Origin: Branchiostoma lanceolatum
Taxonomy: Eukaryota > Chordata > Leptocardii > Amphioxiformes > Branchiostomatidae
DNA length: 64,000 nt
NCBI RefSeq assembly: GCF_035083965.1
Contig: NC_089730.1
Location: 21,282,027-21,346,026, forward strand
Direction of reading: 5' to 3'
Below are positions 34,901 to 46,427 of this stretch, in pieces. The position numbers were made by a program, and so were the translations under genes. The notes beneath the pieces were generated by a model. The model was not told the DNA's origin. It was given only the letters and a program-made list of their open reading frames with translations, and did not search any database. How positions within the stretch are numbered: the first letter of the stretch is position 1; every line of letters starts with the position of its first letter.

Positions 34901-35790
34901 TACTCAAGTATGGGAGCTAAATCTGTAAGGGACCCACTCGCAAAATAAAGATAACATCAAATGTGTACAATTATTTTCAAAAAGCGGGAAGATAGGTAAA
35001 AGAGATTTGAATATTTACATCAGCTTGTCTGCCTGGCATTCCACTTTGTATTGTATTGTTGCAATTTTGAATAAAGATAGATAAAGAATATTTACAACTA
35101 TGGGACAATCCAATTTATCAATGATCAGAGGGGGGTAAGTACATTTTTGTTACGCGAGAGGCTGTCTGACGCCGCGCCGGTTTATGATTAATCATTCTTC
35201 ACTCCCTAAAGCTGCAATCGTCTTGTCCTAATCTGCGGGCAAAAGAACACACATGCTAATGATCCATTGATCACTAATTGTCACGACACTTAAATTTTCA
35301 CTTTGGTCAAAGAAAATGTAAAAATTGCCTTACCTCTGTGGAAGATTACATGTAACTTTAACAGACACAACCGGTCTCTGTGCATGACTTGGCAACTAGT
35401 AGGCCACCAGCTACTTCTAGAGACTTCCGTAACGCCTCACACTTTAGTAACACCTTAAGTTTGAAACCAGACTTATGTCAGGTGGCCGAGCAGGGAAACT
35501 TCTTAAGTCTACAAGAAGAAAAAGGCGGCAAATGAATGTCTTGGAAGAAGTAAGTCGAAGGGATTTTCGTTTCAGTGTCGGAGTATGGACCAGTTTAGGC
35601 CAGTTTAGGCCTCTTCTCGCCGCGTCCTGTGGATCGTTGACCCCCAGTCCGTCTGCCGTGAGCGCCACGCTGATTGGCTGGTTTGTAGCCTTCTCTTAGC
35701 CCAAGGGCAAACTCACCGTGGGAAGCTGGGTTGTCATGGTGACTGGATGATGTCATTGAGATGACTCGTATGAGTCGTCTACTTTTCACG
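31950..35790. repeat. Diverged tandem segmental duplication with promoter-like features
   Basis: Block A (about 31950-33450) and block B (about 33850-35790) match in order. Shared landmarks are GAGGCGACGAATGTCA, TTAGCGCTCCTAGCGGCCG, GGTCATnAACCCCAGCCAGC, TACTACTCAAGTATGGGAGC, AATGATCCATT, GCATGACTTGGCAACT, CCCCCAGTCCGT and GTGAGCGCCACGCTGATTGG. Block B has extra material at about 34040-34720. On the minus strand each block has AGCCAATCAGCG, a CCAAT-box match (at 33298 and 35672), followed ~340 bp on by a GTAAGGC donor (exon edges 32956 and 35334). Transcription is not demonstrated. Confidence 0.7.
34142..34235. repeat. Degenerate telomere-like (CCCTAA)n run
   Basis: TCTAACCCTAACCCTAACTC followed by diverged copies (CTCTAATCCTAG, AATCTTAACCCTAATCCTAC). 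Only two units are perfect. It lies in the material present in block B but not block A of the surrounding duplication. Confidence 0.55.
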
Positions 35791-38217
35791 GGCTATGGCT
35801 GAATTAATACGTCGATACATGTACAATATGTTGCGTTCTAATTATAACTCCATGGTTCTAATAATGAAACTGATCTGAATTGGCCTTCTATTAAAGATGA
35901 TGCGGTTTGGATAATGACTGTTTCAAGAATCTGCATCCGTATAGCCAGTACCGAGAAGAGTAGGGGTGACCCGGTGTACTTGGCCAAAAACACACGAGCC
36001 GTAGTGAAGCCGCATTGGCTGATAGCTAACGAAAAAGCGTCATACCTCGTTCTCAGTCTGAGGCTCGACCGCTTGTAACCGATATAATCGCCCTTCGGCG
36101 TGACACACCTTCTTCTCAGGCACGCGGTACGGCAGCATCTATAGTTACATTGCACTCAACGTCCAGCCGTCACACCTAACCTAGCTATGTACATCTGATG
36201 CAAGAATAATGTGGGTTGCATCAGCGATGACACTATACCGAGCTTTGGCCCAATTCAATGTTTATTGAGACATAGAACATGACTCTGAGGGTCCCCTACG
36301 AGAACCCTACGCCTACAAGGAGCGCATCAGGCCAGCAAGAGGGACCGGTGTACGGTTGTAAAAAGAGAAAGTTCTCAGACTGACTTGACGTGTGGCTGGC
36401 TGACTCCCCCTTGCAACGTGCCGACCCTTAAAGGTGGAAATCACTCTTGGACCGGCTGAGCGCCCCATCCCTCCCACTGGTGCAATCCCCAAGGATTCCG
36501 CTAGAGCGCGGCCCTGACCCGATATGCCCCTATTGTCACGTTGTGAGACGGAAATTGGGCACAGTACCTTATAATTGATTTAGGTTTATTTCCCAAGGTC
36601 TGATCTGTTAACACTTAGATTTAACCTTTACGGCACGGGCCCTGCGACGGACCCAAACGGGCTTGGGATTTGAGGTTTGAAAATCTTGGAAATTAAAATA
36701 ATAATAATTTTATCCAGATAAAAGTAAAAGTACATCGTGTCCAGCAGTCAATATGTATGGATTGAATTGGTGCAAGAACATTACACCAGAAATAAAACCA
36801 GATCATGTACAACTAGCTTTGCGTTATATGTACGCAGCTAGTAACGTTGCTACGCACCGGTACAGTACATGTAACGTTCACTCGGAACATATATGATATA
36901 ATTTTATTTGCAAGATCTTGCCCGAGGGCTAATTGCAACATGAAACAATACATAGCAAGGGTATACTGTGTAGTTAGTGCGAGTTAACAATGTTGACTAG
37001 TAGAACACATGGCTATTCTAGAAAAAACTACGGAATACAATCTACGCTTTTTGGGTTTGACTTCTTTTTTGGAAGCAGTGGAAGACGAAGTGTCCCACTT
37101 TTTTTGTAATGAGTGGGTTTTGGGAGGTTAACAAGGTTCTAGTTTTATTTTCGTCAGTAAACGTTTGGAAATTGTGGTAAGTTTTGGAGGCTTCTTTCAA
37201 AGGTCTTTTCTCTCCCGATCATTGAAGGGGCAGTTTGAGATAAATGTATTTCGTCTTCCACCGCTTTAGACATACAGTAGTTACATATTCTTTCCCCCAC
37301 AGCTAACATAATCCACAACAGTCTTGACTGACAGACAGGCACCGTAACTGTTCACATATTTATCGTCAACAAATAACAATTGTCTGTAGAAGATTTAATT
37401 GCTCTAAAGGTAAACACATTTACTTTTATTTCGATATTTGACAGCGATTGTCTGTCGAACATTCCGTGACCTGGACACAACCAGCAGTGACGTGACAAGT
37501 CCTTGACCTATGACCTTGCAGCACTCTGCTGTTCACGCACAAACAATGCGGTCGGATCATACCACCTGTACTAAATTTGGGCAGCAATAGGTAATGTTTA
37601 AATTCCCTTTCTATCGTGTACATGTAACTGCAAGTTGGCGAACCTTTCTGGAAATGACTTGCCTTCTTAAACAGTGGTGGAAGGCTATTTGTTTCGTCTG
37701 AAGAAGCTAGAAACAGGTGGATGTTTTGGGACAATTCATTGCCCCCCAGGTGTGCCAGGGCCTTTTGTTATTGTGTACACGGCATGGCGTGACCTTACGC
37801 GTTACCCCATAGAAAAATGTCAGGCCAGTGTTAAGTTACGCTCGGTGGATATCTAAGGCCCCAAAATGGCTGCCAGCAGTTCAGTTGTGGCCGTGCCTTT
37901 TGTTATATGTGTAAACATTGTGTAAACTGTATGGTGTGTCGTTAAGCCTGGCCTCCATAGAAACGTCAGTGTTAAGTTACGCTCCCCATTATCCCATGTG
38001 GTAACACAAACATGCACCTGTTACAGCCCAGATTCAACACCCAACGTCGGTGTTAAAAGTTCCTTCATCAGGCAGCGAGTAAAACGTGATTATTCTCTAT
38101 CATAACCTCCAAGCCTGGTAGTTGTTGGTTTTCTCGCACTTGCTGTATATCCGTAGCACGGTTAGAATCCAATGTGACGCATTACTATCGACAGGGAAGA
38201 GAAGTAAATCGGGAGAC

Positions 38218-41200
38218 ATGGAAGTGAACATGACAACCTTGCCACCGGCGGGAGCGTCAGCCTCACCAGGTAAGAAAACAGGTTTGCTTTCTCATTTAAA
38301 ACATACGTTATGGGCTGGAGTCATGCTAGGCCAGTCAGAGGTAGTTTGATATCATGAGTGTTGGTACGGCAAAGGCCTGTGGAAATAAGTCATGTTTACC
38401 TAACTATAAACAGATAAGAAAGATTAGCGATACCCAAAGGAAATATTCGAAGAGTAACAAGCACATTGGGTGTGTAAATATCCCAACAACCGCACCTGTT
38501 GGGAAGTTATAACCTTCGCCAGAAGGTTATGTTTTTCTATGGTGGAGTGGCTGTGGATGCATGTGTGTTGGGTGTAAACAGCAAACCTCGAAAACCTGTG
38601 GATGGATGATAATGATTTATTTATTTTATTTATTTTGATTTACCACATTTTGTGGAAGGATTGACATAACAGGTGAACTATCACCTTTTCAAGATGCCAT
38701 CCAGGACCGGACTGTAAGATTTGGACCACCGCACACCGGGGCATGCCCCTACTCTTTTTCAAAAGGTGTGGTGGGTTCTTTAACGTGCACGGGGTGTGGC
38801 TCTCCCAAAACACGGGACCTCCATTTAACGTCCTATCCGAGGGACGTCCCTAACCCTAGATGAGCTAGGTACTCATTTACACCTGAGTGAAGTGCGGAAC
38901 TCGTGATATTTGGTAGGTGGATAGGTGTCGGTAAGTCGAAGGCCAAGGCCGAGAATGTGTCTCCCGTTGGCTCTTCTACGATACTGGAGCTGAACTATAT
39001 ATGTTTTGAACATATTGCTGCTGTTTTTATTCCAACATGTACCGTGTGATTTACAGATACTCAACAGGCCACAGGATCACATGATGACACTACAGCGCAG
39101 TATCCGGCCTCTGAACTGGCATCGCTGGACATCCATGAGCTGGTGCGACTGATGGAGGAACCCGAGAGGAGATCCCTTCAAGTAAAACCCAACTCAGCTG
39201 CAGGTAGACTTACGCCTTTGATCATTGATGTCATCATGTTATTGTTAAGAACAAGACAATTACCTGTAGTAACATTAAGGGAAATTTCAGCCTTTACGTG
39301 TGTTAGATTTTGGTATTCAAACTGGTATTCAATACTCCCCTTTGCACTGTATTTTGTCGGCAAATGAAATCCCCACAACAAAAGCATAAATATTTATGAC
39401 AATAGCATGTATCTAGCACTTATCATAATAAGATATCACACGTATACGGGTGGGCAGTGCTACCTGACAAGCTAATTATAATAATGATATAGAAGAAAGA
39501 AGGGGGCAGTACTTGACCTGAGTACTTAGGTATGCAGAAAAATCATGAGTTTCTTTGCTTCTTATTTGAACTATTTATGCATAAACAAAGCGTCTCTCTC
39601 TCTTTTGTTTTTGGTCAGATGATCATCATGTCAAGATCGAACTTGAGACCCTACAAGCTGAACTGAACACATCAGCTTCGGCTGGAGAGAAGGCAAAACA
39701 GTTTGACCTGTGTTGCCAGATAGGAGATGTCTACAGGACAAAATTACACGACTTACAGTCAGCTCTGCAGTATTACCAGAACATGTTAGAGTGTGCTGAG
39801 TCACTGGCAGGAGACAAAAAAGAAGCCAAATCCCGCAACAGACTAGGTTTGACATATGACATATTAGGTATGGAAGAAGAAGCTATCCGTAGCCACGAGA
39901 GAGCTTTGGAAATCTGCGAAGTCACAGCAAATAATGAGCCAGAATTTTGTGTAGCTAACAAAAATCTTGCTTCGTCATTATCACTGTTTGACCAGGTGTC
40001 GGGTGCAAAAACTAATTATGAAGCAGCGTTGGCTGTTGCCATAGAGACAGGGAATAAGCCCGAACAGCTTGATATCTACCTAAAGCTAGGCGATTTGCAT
40101 AATGATAAGCTTGAAGAGCCACAGGTTTCACACAAGTATTACACAGAAATGTTGGCACTAGCCATGGAGCTAGGGAAAAGGCACATGGAGGGGGAAGCAT
40201 ACCTTAGACTGGGGACTGCTTGTAGTGCCCTGGATGATGACGAGGCTGCTCTAGATTGGCATCTGAAGGACCTTAAGGTAAAACAAGAAGAGGGAGGGAA
40301 GAAAGAAGAAATCACAGCACACATAAATGTGGGTGATGCATACATGAACCTGGAGAAAACGGACCAGGCAACATCTCACTTGAACACAGCCTTACAGATG
40401 GCCGAGGAGACAGGAGACCAACAGCAACAGATGCAGATTTACATCTGCTTGGGTGAGATGCACAGGAATCAACTCGACTCCCCGCGTACATCCATCCAGT
40501 ATTATGAACATTATCTTGCACTAGCCAGACAGTTGGGGGACAGGGGTGCCGAGGGAACGGCTTACAACAGGCTGGGACTTTCACATCATGGCATTGGGAA
40601 TCACCAGGCAGCTCTGGAGTGGTATCAACAAGTCCTGAAGATGGGAGAAGAGGACGGTGACCAAAAAGGACAGATAACACAACACATAAATGTGGGTTAT
40701 GCATACATGTCCATGGAGAACGCGGACCAGGCAACATCCCACTTCGACTCAGCCTTACAGATGGCACAGCAGATAGAGGATCCACACGGACAGATGCAGG
40801 CTTGCTTCTGTCTGGGTGACTTGCATATGGAACAACTCCACTCCCCGCGAACAGCCATCCCGTATCACGAACAGTACCTCGCACTGGCCAAGCAGTTGGG
40901 GGAAAAGAGTGAGGAGGGACTGGCTTACAACAGACTGGGACAGGCATATTATGAAATGAGTGAGTTTGGGGAAGCTCTGGAATGGTACCAAAAGCAGCTG
41001 AAGATGGGTCAAGACAACGGAGACGATGCTGAACAGATAAATGCACAATCGAATGTAGGTAACGCATGTATATCGCTGGGAAAAACAGACGAGGCAACGT
41101 CCCACCTCAACACGGCCTTACAGATAGCGCAGCAGACAGGGGATCTACATGGACAGATGAGGGTTTCCTTCAGCATGGGTGAGATGCAGAGGGAACAACT

Positions 41201-42266
41201 CCACTCCCCACATACAGCCATCCAGTATTACGAACATCATCTCGCACTAGCCACGCAGTTGGGGGACAGGCCTCAGGAGGGAGTGGCTTACAACAGACTG
41301 GGACTGGCCCATCATGATATTGGGGAGTATGAAGCAACAATTGAGCTGTACAAAAAAGCATTGAAGATACAAGAGGAGGGCGGTGACCAGAAGGCACAGA
41401 TAGTGCTGCACACACTCATGGGTAATACGTACAGAAAACTGGGTAAAGTGGAGCAAGCAACCTCCCACTTCAACACGGTCTTACAGATGGCACAGCAGAC
41501 AGGGGATCTACATGTCGAACAGTTGGATGCTTACTTCTGTCTGGGTGAGATGCAGAGGGAACAACTCCACTCCCCTCGTACATCCATACAACATTACGAA
41601 CAGCACCTCGCACTAGCTAGGCAGTTGGGGGACAGGCGTCAGGAGGGAACGGCTTACAACAGACTGGGACAGGCTCACTATGAGATGGGGGAGTTTCAGG
41701 AAGCCCTTGACTGGTTTCACAAGAACCTAAAGATGAGCCTGGAAAGTGGAGACAAGGAAGACCAGATAAAGGCACATACAAATCTGGCTGGTTCCTACCA
41801 AGCTGTTGGGAAACTGGACTTGACCAAATTTCACTATCAGTCAGCCATGACCATCGCCATGGAGACAGGAAACAAACAAGAACTGGGGGACACTTACCTT
41901 AAGCTGGGCGATTCACACAGGGCACATGAACCACAGCTTTCACACAAGTATTACACCGAGTTGTTGGCATTAGCCAGGGACCTGGAGAGAAAGGACGCGG
42001 AGAGGCAGGCCTACAACAGGCTCGGACTGACTTGTAATGAGATGAAGGATCACGAGGCAGCTCTGGAGTGGCATCAGAAGAACCTGACAATGAGCGAAGA
42101 GAAGGAAGATAAGATGACAGCACACAAAAACATGGGTAAATCTCACCAGGCCCTGGGGAAACCGGACCTGGCCAGATCTCACTTTCAGTCAGCCATGACC
42201 ATCGCCATGGAGACAGGAAATAAACAGGAACAGAAGTATATCGCCGAGTGGCTGGCTAGTCTTTGA
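38218..42266 (+). CDS. Large tetratricopeptide-repeat protein (TTC28/GPSM-like TPR array)
   Basis: Three exons: 38218-38269 (MEVNMTTLPPAG start), 39057-39203 and 39619-42266; all junctions are phase 1 and the product is 948 residues. The 2.6-kb last exon encodes most of the protein. After a ~100-residue low-complexity N-terminus it is a continuous TPR array. Units of about 40 residues form a ~120-residue super-repeat: AYNRLGLAHHDIGEYEA, then GNAYxxLGKxDQATSHxNTA, then LGEMQREQLHSPRTAI. TPR solenoids bind protein partners; proteins of this style are usually annotated TTC28-like or GPSM/rapsyn-like. No catalytic or NB-ARC domain is seen. The first exon may have an upstream non-coding partner (acceptor-like ATCGACAG near 38192). 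The same array type recurs inverted at 54771-56326. Confidence 0.87.
38620..38899 (-). mobile_element. tRNA-derived SINE, 5'-truncated copy in first TPR-gene intron
   Basis: Same body as 2721-3142 on the minus strand: GGATTGACATAACAGGTGAA, CTTTAACGTGCACGGGGTGT, CATTTAACGTCCTATCCGAG, GAGTACC complement, with an ATTTATTTTATTTATTTTGA tail complement. The tRNA-like head is absent. Confidence 0.72.
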
Positions 42267-43020
42267 ACGCACAGGAGTCTGCGTAGAAAACATGTCATAG
42301 TTTCTCTACTAATGTCCGTATGTGCCCTAGATGTGTCGCATTTTTGAGTGATTATACTGTCAGCTTCATAGAATACAAGATGTTGCTATGTTGTATATTC
42401 TTAATTTGAGAGTGAAATTCTGTGTGTTATCTCATAACTGATTTAGACGATTGGTTTTGTTAGGGATTCATCTGCAAATTAACCGTTAGATTTTACTTTG
42501 CAGGATGAAATTCTGGATTCTAGAAGAAGCCTGTTAGACCTATCGATTTAGTGTAGAAACGTGTAGTACGAATATCAGGTGAAACTTATTTGATCGTTAA
42601 ATTTAGTTCCTATGACAAGAAAAGTGATGTAATAAGCATTAATTAGCTTTTCAAGAAGCATAGCCAGATTCATGAATGTTTTGTCATTCGTATGTTAACT
42701 GTATATAAAGCAGACTTCAGTAATAATACATTTCTAATAGGAGAATACAAGATGTTGCTATTTTGTATATATATGTTCGACGACAGTGAAATTCTGTGCA
42801 TATTTTAACAACTGATTTAGACCATTTTTTAAATTGGGATTGATATTTTTTATTGATTTTTTTCACCTAACACGCATAAAACAACAGAGAAACAAACTGT
42901 ATGGCACATAAGTCAAATAAACAGTCACTACATCACATATACACAGTAATCTATACAAAAGGTTGTAGGTTTTTGTAGATTTAATTTTTGCGGTATGAAA
43001 TTCAGTTCCGTTGGAATCCT
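42267..43020 (+). other. 3'UTR and spacer after TPR gene, with internal duplication
   Basis: About 100 bp (GAATACAAGATGTTGCTATn, AGTGAAATTCTGTG, AACTGATTTAGAC) occurs twice, at 42370-42480 and 42740-42845. The gene's poly(A) site is probably in this AT-rich stretch, but no single signal stands out. Confidence 0.5.
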
Positions 43021-43041
43021 GTCAGAATTTAGGCTTTACTA

Positions 43042-43047
43042 TTTATT
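43042..43047 (-). terminator. Poly(A) signal for the minus-strand C1q gene
   Basis: TTTATT on the plus strand, i.e. AATAAA on the minus strand, about 350 bp after the stop of the C1q gene at 43399-45222. Its position past the tandem copies at 43115-43398 implies that those copies are part of the 3'UTR. Confidence 0.5.
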
Positions 43048-43114
43048 TCGAAGCGTAAAAATATTAGAAGAACCTCAGTCTATTGCTAAACATAATTGGT
43101 TTTAAAAGAAAGAT

Positions 43115-43445
43115 GAAACTGCGCCGATGAGAAACCCGTTAAACGTGAGATACCGGTGGAAGCTGCTTTACAAACAGTGTCCGCATGGTGACGCTGTTAC
43201 TGCTACACTGCTCCGATGAGAAACCCATTAAACGTGAGATATCGGTGGAAGGCGCTGTGCAAACTGTGGCCGCATGGTGTCGCTGTTGCTACAGTAATGT
43301 TCAGTCTGTGCCGATGAGGAACCCGTTAAACGTGAGATACCGGTGGAAGGCGCTGTACAAACTGTGGCCGCATGGTGTCGCTGTTGCTACAGTAATGTTC
43401 AGTCTGTGCCGATGAGGAACCCGTTAAACGTGAGATACCGGTGGA
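43115..43445 (-). repeat. Tandem copies of the C1q C-terminal coding segment (98-bp unit)
   Basis: Read on the minus strand, each unit has CACCGGTATCTCACGTTTAA and CGGGTTnCTCATCGGnnCAG, encoding HRYLTFNGFLIGTD, and is preceded by a piece resembling AGCAACAGCGCCAT (SNSAI). Units begin near 43127, 43216, 43314 and 43412 on the plus strand; the last is the real gene end. The central ~100 bp of the exon is missing from every extra unit, so they are deletion-bearing copies, not whole exons. Confidence 0.85.
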
Positions 43446-45222
43446 AGGCGCTGGACAGACTGTGGCCACCCTTTCCCAGCTCCACCCAGACCTGGTCTCC
43501 CGCCTCTAGCCGCACGATGGCGCTGTTGCTGCTGGACTGGTGCTCCTTAGACGGCCCGTTATTTTCGTAAAGCCCGACCACGAACTCTCCGTTCTTCACC
43601 AGACGGAGGTAGTAGCTGGCGTAGGCAAGGAACAGCGTCAGGCCGTTGAACGTGAAGAAGTACGTCCCTCCCACCGTGGCCGTGAACTTGCCCGTGTTCT
43701 TGTCGTACCCTTCGCCCAGGTTGGTTAGAATGACGTTGTACGTCACCACCTAAGTGAAGGAATCAAACAGAGAACACATTTCGCATGACACTACACGCCG
43801 AAAATACTGTACAACAAACTCCATCAAACTGACAAAACCTAAGACGAATGCTGAAAAGAATCGCTTCGATCCCGCATGTCTAATCATTGGAACGCTACAC
43901 AACATGGCAGGACGGTGATTGAATGAACTTTGACTTCTTTTAATTAATTGATATTCTGTATTTTTGTTAATAGGTCTCTTTATTATATATATCTTAAGTA
44001 TGATCCTTCTGATTCTGTTACGTCAACCTCTCTCTTATGTGATTTATGTACTAAATGTATAGACATAGACATCAGGAAGAATACTAACAGTCACTGGCGA
44101 AAGACAGCGGATGCTGTCTGAAACGTCTGACTGTTTCAAAATTTCATCCAGTTGTTTGAGAAACTATTTTTGGCGTATCTTACTACCTGGATGTCTAACT
44201 TGCATCAACGTAAAAGGAAGAATAGTTGAAATATCAAGCTAATTGTGGATCCTATAAAAGTCTTTAAAACCTCGTTGGACGACGCCGACGTCTTCCTGAC
44301 TATGTCGTCGGTTCGCGCCGCGCAAAACGCCACGACGGTCCGGGCAGGTGCGTCAGCGCCAGGTGTTCCCGTCTCACCTGCGGGTCCCTGCTCACCTGCG
44401 TCTCCCTTCTCACCTGTCGGTCCAACAAGGCCCTGCTCACCTGGATCACCGGCAACGCCCGTAACACCTGGCGTTCCTTGGTGACCTAAAATTGTAAAAT
44501 TGTAAAATTGCAAATCAATGTCCTGGATACATTATAGAAACAGCAAACTGAATACATCATAGAGATAGCAAACTGATAAATTTTACGCATACAGGGGACC
44601 GTTTCATATCACAAAATGAATCAATAGAACTGCATTCAAAATTACAACCTAGAACAGGCGCTTTGAATCCGTGCACTACACTGTTGTAGATACTGTACAA
44701 ATGAGTTATAGAAGGCATTTATAAGACCAAATATTACATTTTGACGATAATAATACTTTTCAATTAACATATACGTTTGCATCAATTAAACACGCTCCTC
44801 TTGTTGTGCACATCTTGATATGAATCCAAAACAAACTCAGATACAGGTGTATGATATAGTTATTGGCATATACGCAGAGAAAAATATATATAGATATAGG
44901 TAGGCACAGTCTAGACTATAGATCTATAGCTATACATATATAGACAAAGATATAGGGACATACACAAAGAGTGAAACAGGTAACAATATAGATATACATA
45001 CAGATACAGATAAATACAAATATACATTATGTAGTCGAAACGGGTACCTCTCGCCCCCATGGCGCCCTTGTGCCCTCTCGGCCCCGGCAGCGCTAACACC
45101 GTGATGTTCTGGTCGTTGTGCACTCTGGAGCAGCTGCCTTCCTCCAGTGAAACTTTGGCACAGGTCTGGGTCATCACAGAACTAAGAACAAGAACCGCGA
45201 CCATGAATCGAGTTTGAGCCAT
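43399..45222 (-). CDS. Collagen-like/C1q-domain secreted protein 1
   Basis: Three exons on the minus strand: 45048-45222, 44271-44485 and 43399-43749; the product is 246 residues. Signal peptide MAQTRFMVAVLVLSSVMTQ is followed by a cysteine-bearing segment (EEGSCSRVHNDQNITVLALP), 19 Gly-X-Y triplets starting GPRGHKGAMGARG, and a C1q globular domain from VVAFCAAR to FNGFLIGTD. Conserved C1q landmarks are GTYFFTFNG, SSSNSAIVRLEAGDQVWVEL and the closing F-x-G-F-L strand. Secreted C1q-domain proteins form trimers and act as pattern-recognition lectins or cerebellin/adiponectin-like ligands. The intron after 44271 has a weak donor (GAG|GTTTTA). The gene is head-to-head with the C1q gene at 46428. 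Confidence 0.87.
44089..44210 (+). mobile_element. Second copy of the hammerhead-associated repeat
   Basis: AGTCA (44089-44093), CTGGCGA in place of CTGATGA, AGACAGC/GCTGTCT stem II with GGAT loop, GAAACGTC (44120-44127), TGACT. The tail runs TTTCAAAATTTCATCCAGTT to TTACTACCTGGATGTCTAAC. The stems are perfect, but one invariant core base is changed, so this copy should be inactive. It lies in an intron of the minus-strand C1q gene. Confidence 0.55.
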
Positions 45223-45489
45223 CTTGGCTTTCTTGCTATCTCTCTTCTAGTTGTAGGAAAGCTACTTAAGAATGAAAATACTGCAAGACGTCTTGATAGA
45301 TAATGCAGTCTCCCAGGGAGTTAAGAATAACAGTCTGTGGTTTTGTGAGGAAACAGTATCCTACCTGCACGTGTAATAAAGAAGAGAGGACGTATTTTTA
45401 CAGCCCAAAGGCTTTGTTTGTTTTCTTCACTGTATCATTTTCTATGACAACACGCCTTGTGTCTAAGCGTTACTGTGAAAATTAGAATA

Positions 45490-46427
45490 TTTTTTTCGCG
45501 TTGCAGAATGAGCTTCTAGACGAGGCAATGGTTGTTGCAAGCCTATTGTATACTGCTGTAGCATTGAAGCATGTTACATATTTCGTAAGGAGAATAGATA
45601 AACCTGACGTTCACTTGTAACACCCATCATGCAACAAAAACATAATCTTCTTTGCAACGCCTCTGAGTAGCTGATCTGTAACTGCGATGCAAACTCTATT
45701 GAGTACCAGGACAAAGGACATGTTGAAATAGATACAGTAAAGAAAACATGAATAGTAGCTATAGATACAATAAAGAAAATAAACAGCTTCTTTGATTGAT
45801 ACCTTACTTCGCAGATGCGGCGGTAGGAACACTACCTTATGGTTTATACAGGCAGTGTTCTCAGACAAAAGAGTGGCCTCGATCGATTTCTTACTAAGGT
45901 GTGGTCATGAGAAGTCTTAGAGAGTTAGAGCACTACTGGGAAAACTTGGCGGTAGTCAGCAAATCAAGTTTTTTTTCGCATGGCAGAATGAGCTTCTAGA
46001 CAAGGCAATGGTCGATTCTAGTATAGATATAGCAATATCTTAGTTGTGTCCTTTGGAGGTTGGACATTCAGTTACAACAGTCATCATGCAATGAGAACAA
46101 GATCTGGATGAGTATTCTCTGCAGCGTCTCTGAGTAGCTAATACATAGTGAAATGCGAACCAAACCTCCATTCAGTACCAAGACAAAAGACATGTTGAAA
46201 TAGGTACAGTAAAGAAAACATAAATAATAGATATAATAAAGAAAATAAACAGCTTCTTTGATTGATACCTTGGTTTGCAGAAGCGATGGTAAGAGCACCA
46301 CCTTCTTGTTTATCCAGGTATTGTTCGCAGACAAAAGGTTGGACTGGATTTCTTACCAATGTGCGCAAACGCCTCTTAACACTTGAATGTATATACCTGG
46401 TCGTGAAACGTCTTAGAGTACTTCAGG
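45490..46427 (+). promoter_or_regulatory. Tandemly duplicated ~480-bp promoter region of the C1q genes
   Basis: About 45495-45945 and 45970-46427 are tandem copies: GCAGAATGAGCTTCTAGAC, AGGACATGTTGAAATAGATA, AAGAAAATAAACAGCTTCTT, TTGATTGATACCTT. A third copy precedes the next C1q gene (49455-49807). The second and third run directly into ATGGCCCAAAC; the first has no coding exon and so is an orphan promoter or enhancer between the divergent genes at 45222 (-) and 46428 (+). Promoter function is inferred from position only. Confidence 0.6.

Larger units (their letters stand above)
25060..38200. other. 13-kb region without a supportable protein gene
   Basis: Open frames are short and none shows a recognisable domain or consistent exon phases. 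The region holds diverged tandem duplications (25440-25660, 27110-28000, 31950-35790), foldbacks, a LINE relic and a degenerate telomere-like run, listed separately. Because the next minus-strand gene is the Ly6-like gene, non-coding 5' exons or promoters of that gene could lie here. The minus-strand frame at 30424-30783 is unrecognised and reported as rejected. Confidence 0.5.

Noticed and set aside
36240-36560. Possible repeat end or transcript end near the minus-strand AATAAA at about 36259
   Set aside because: A single AATAAA and some GC-rich sequence are not enough; no paired terminal repeats, primer site or coding remnant could be recognised.
40312-41468. Long minus-strand frames inside the TPR exon
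   Set aside because: Shadow frames of the highly repetitive TPR coding sequence; the plus-strand frame has clear TPR periodicity.
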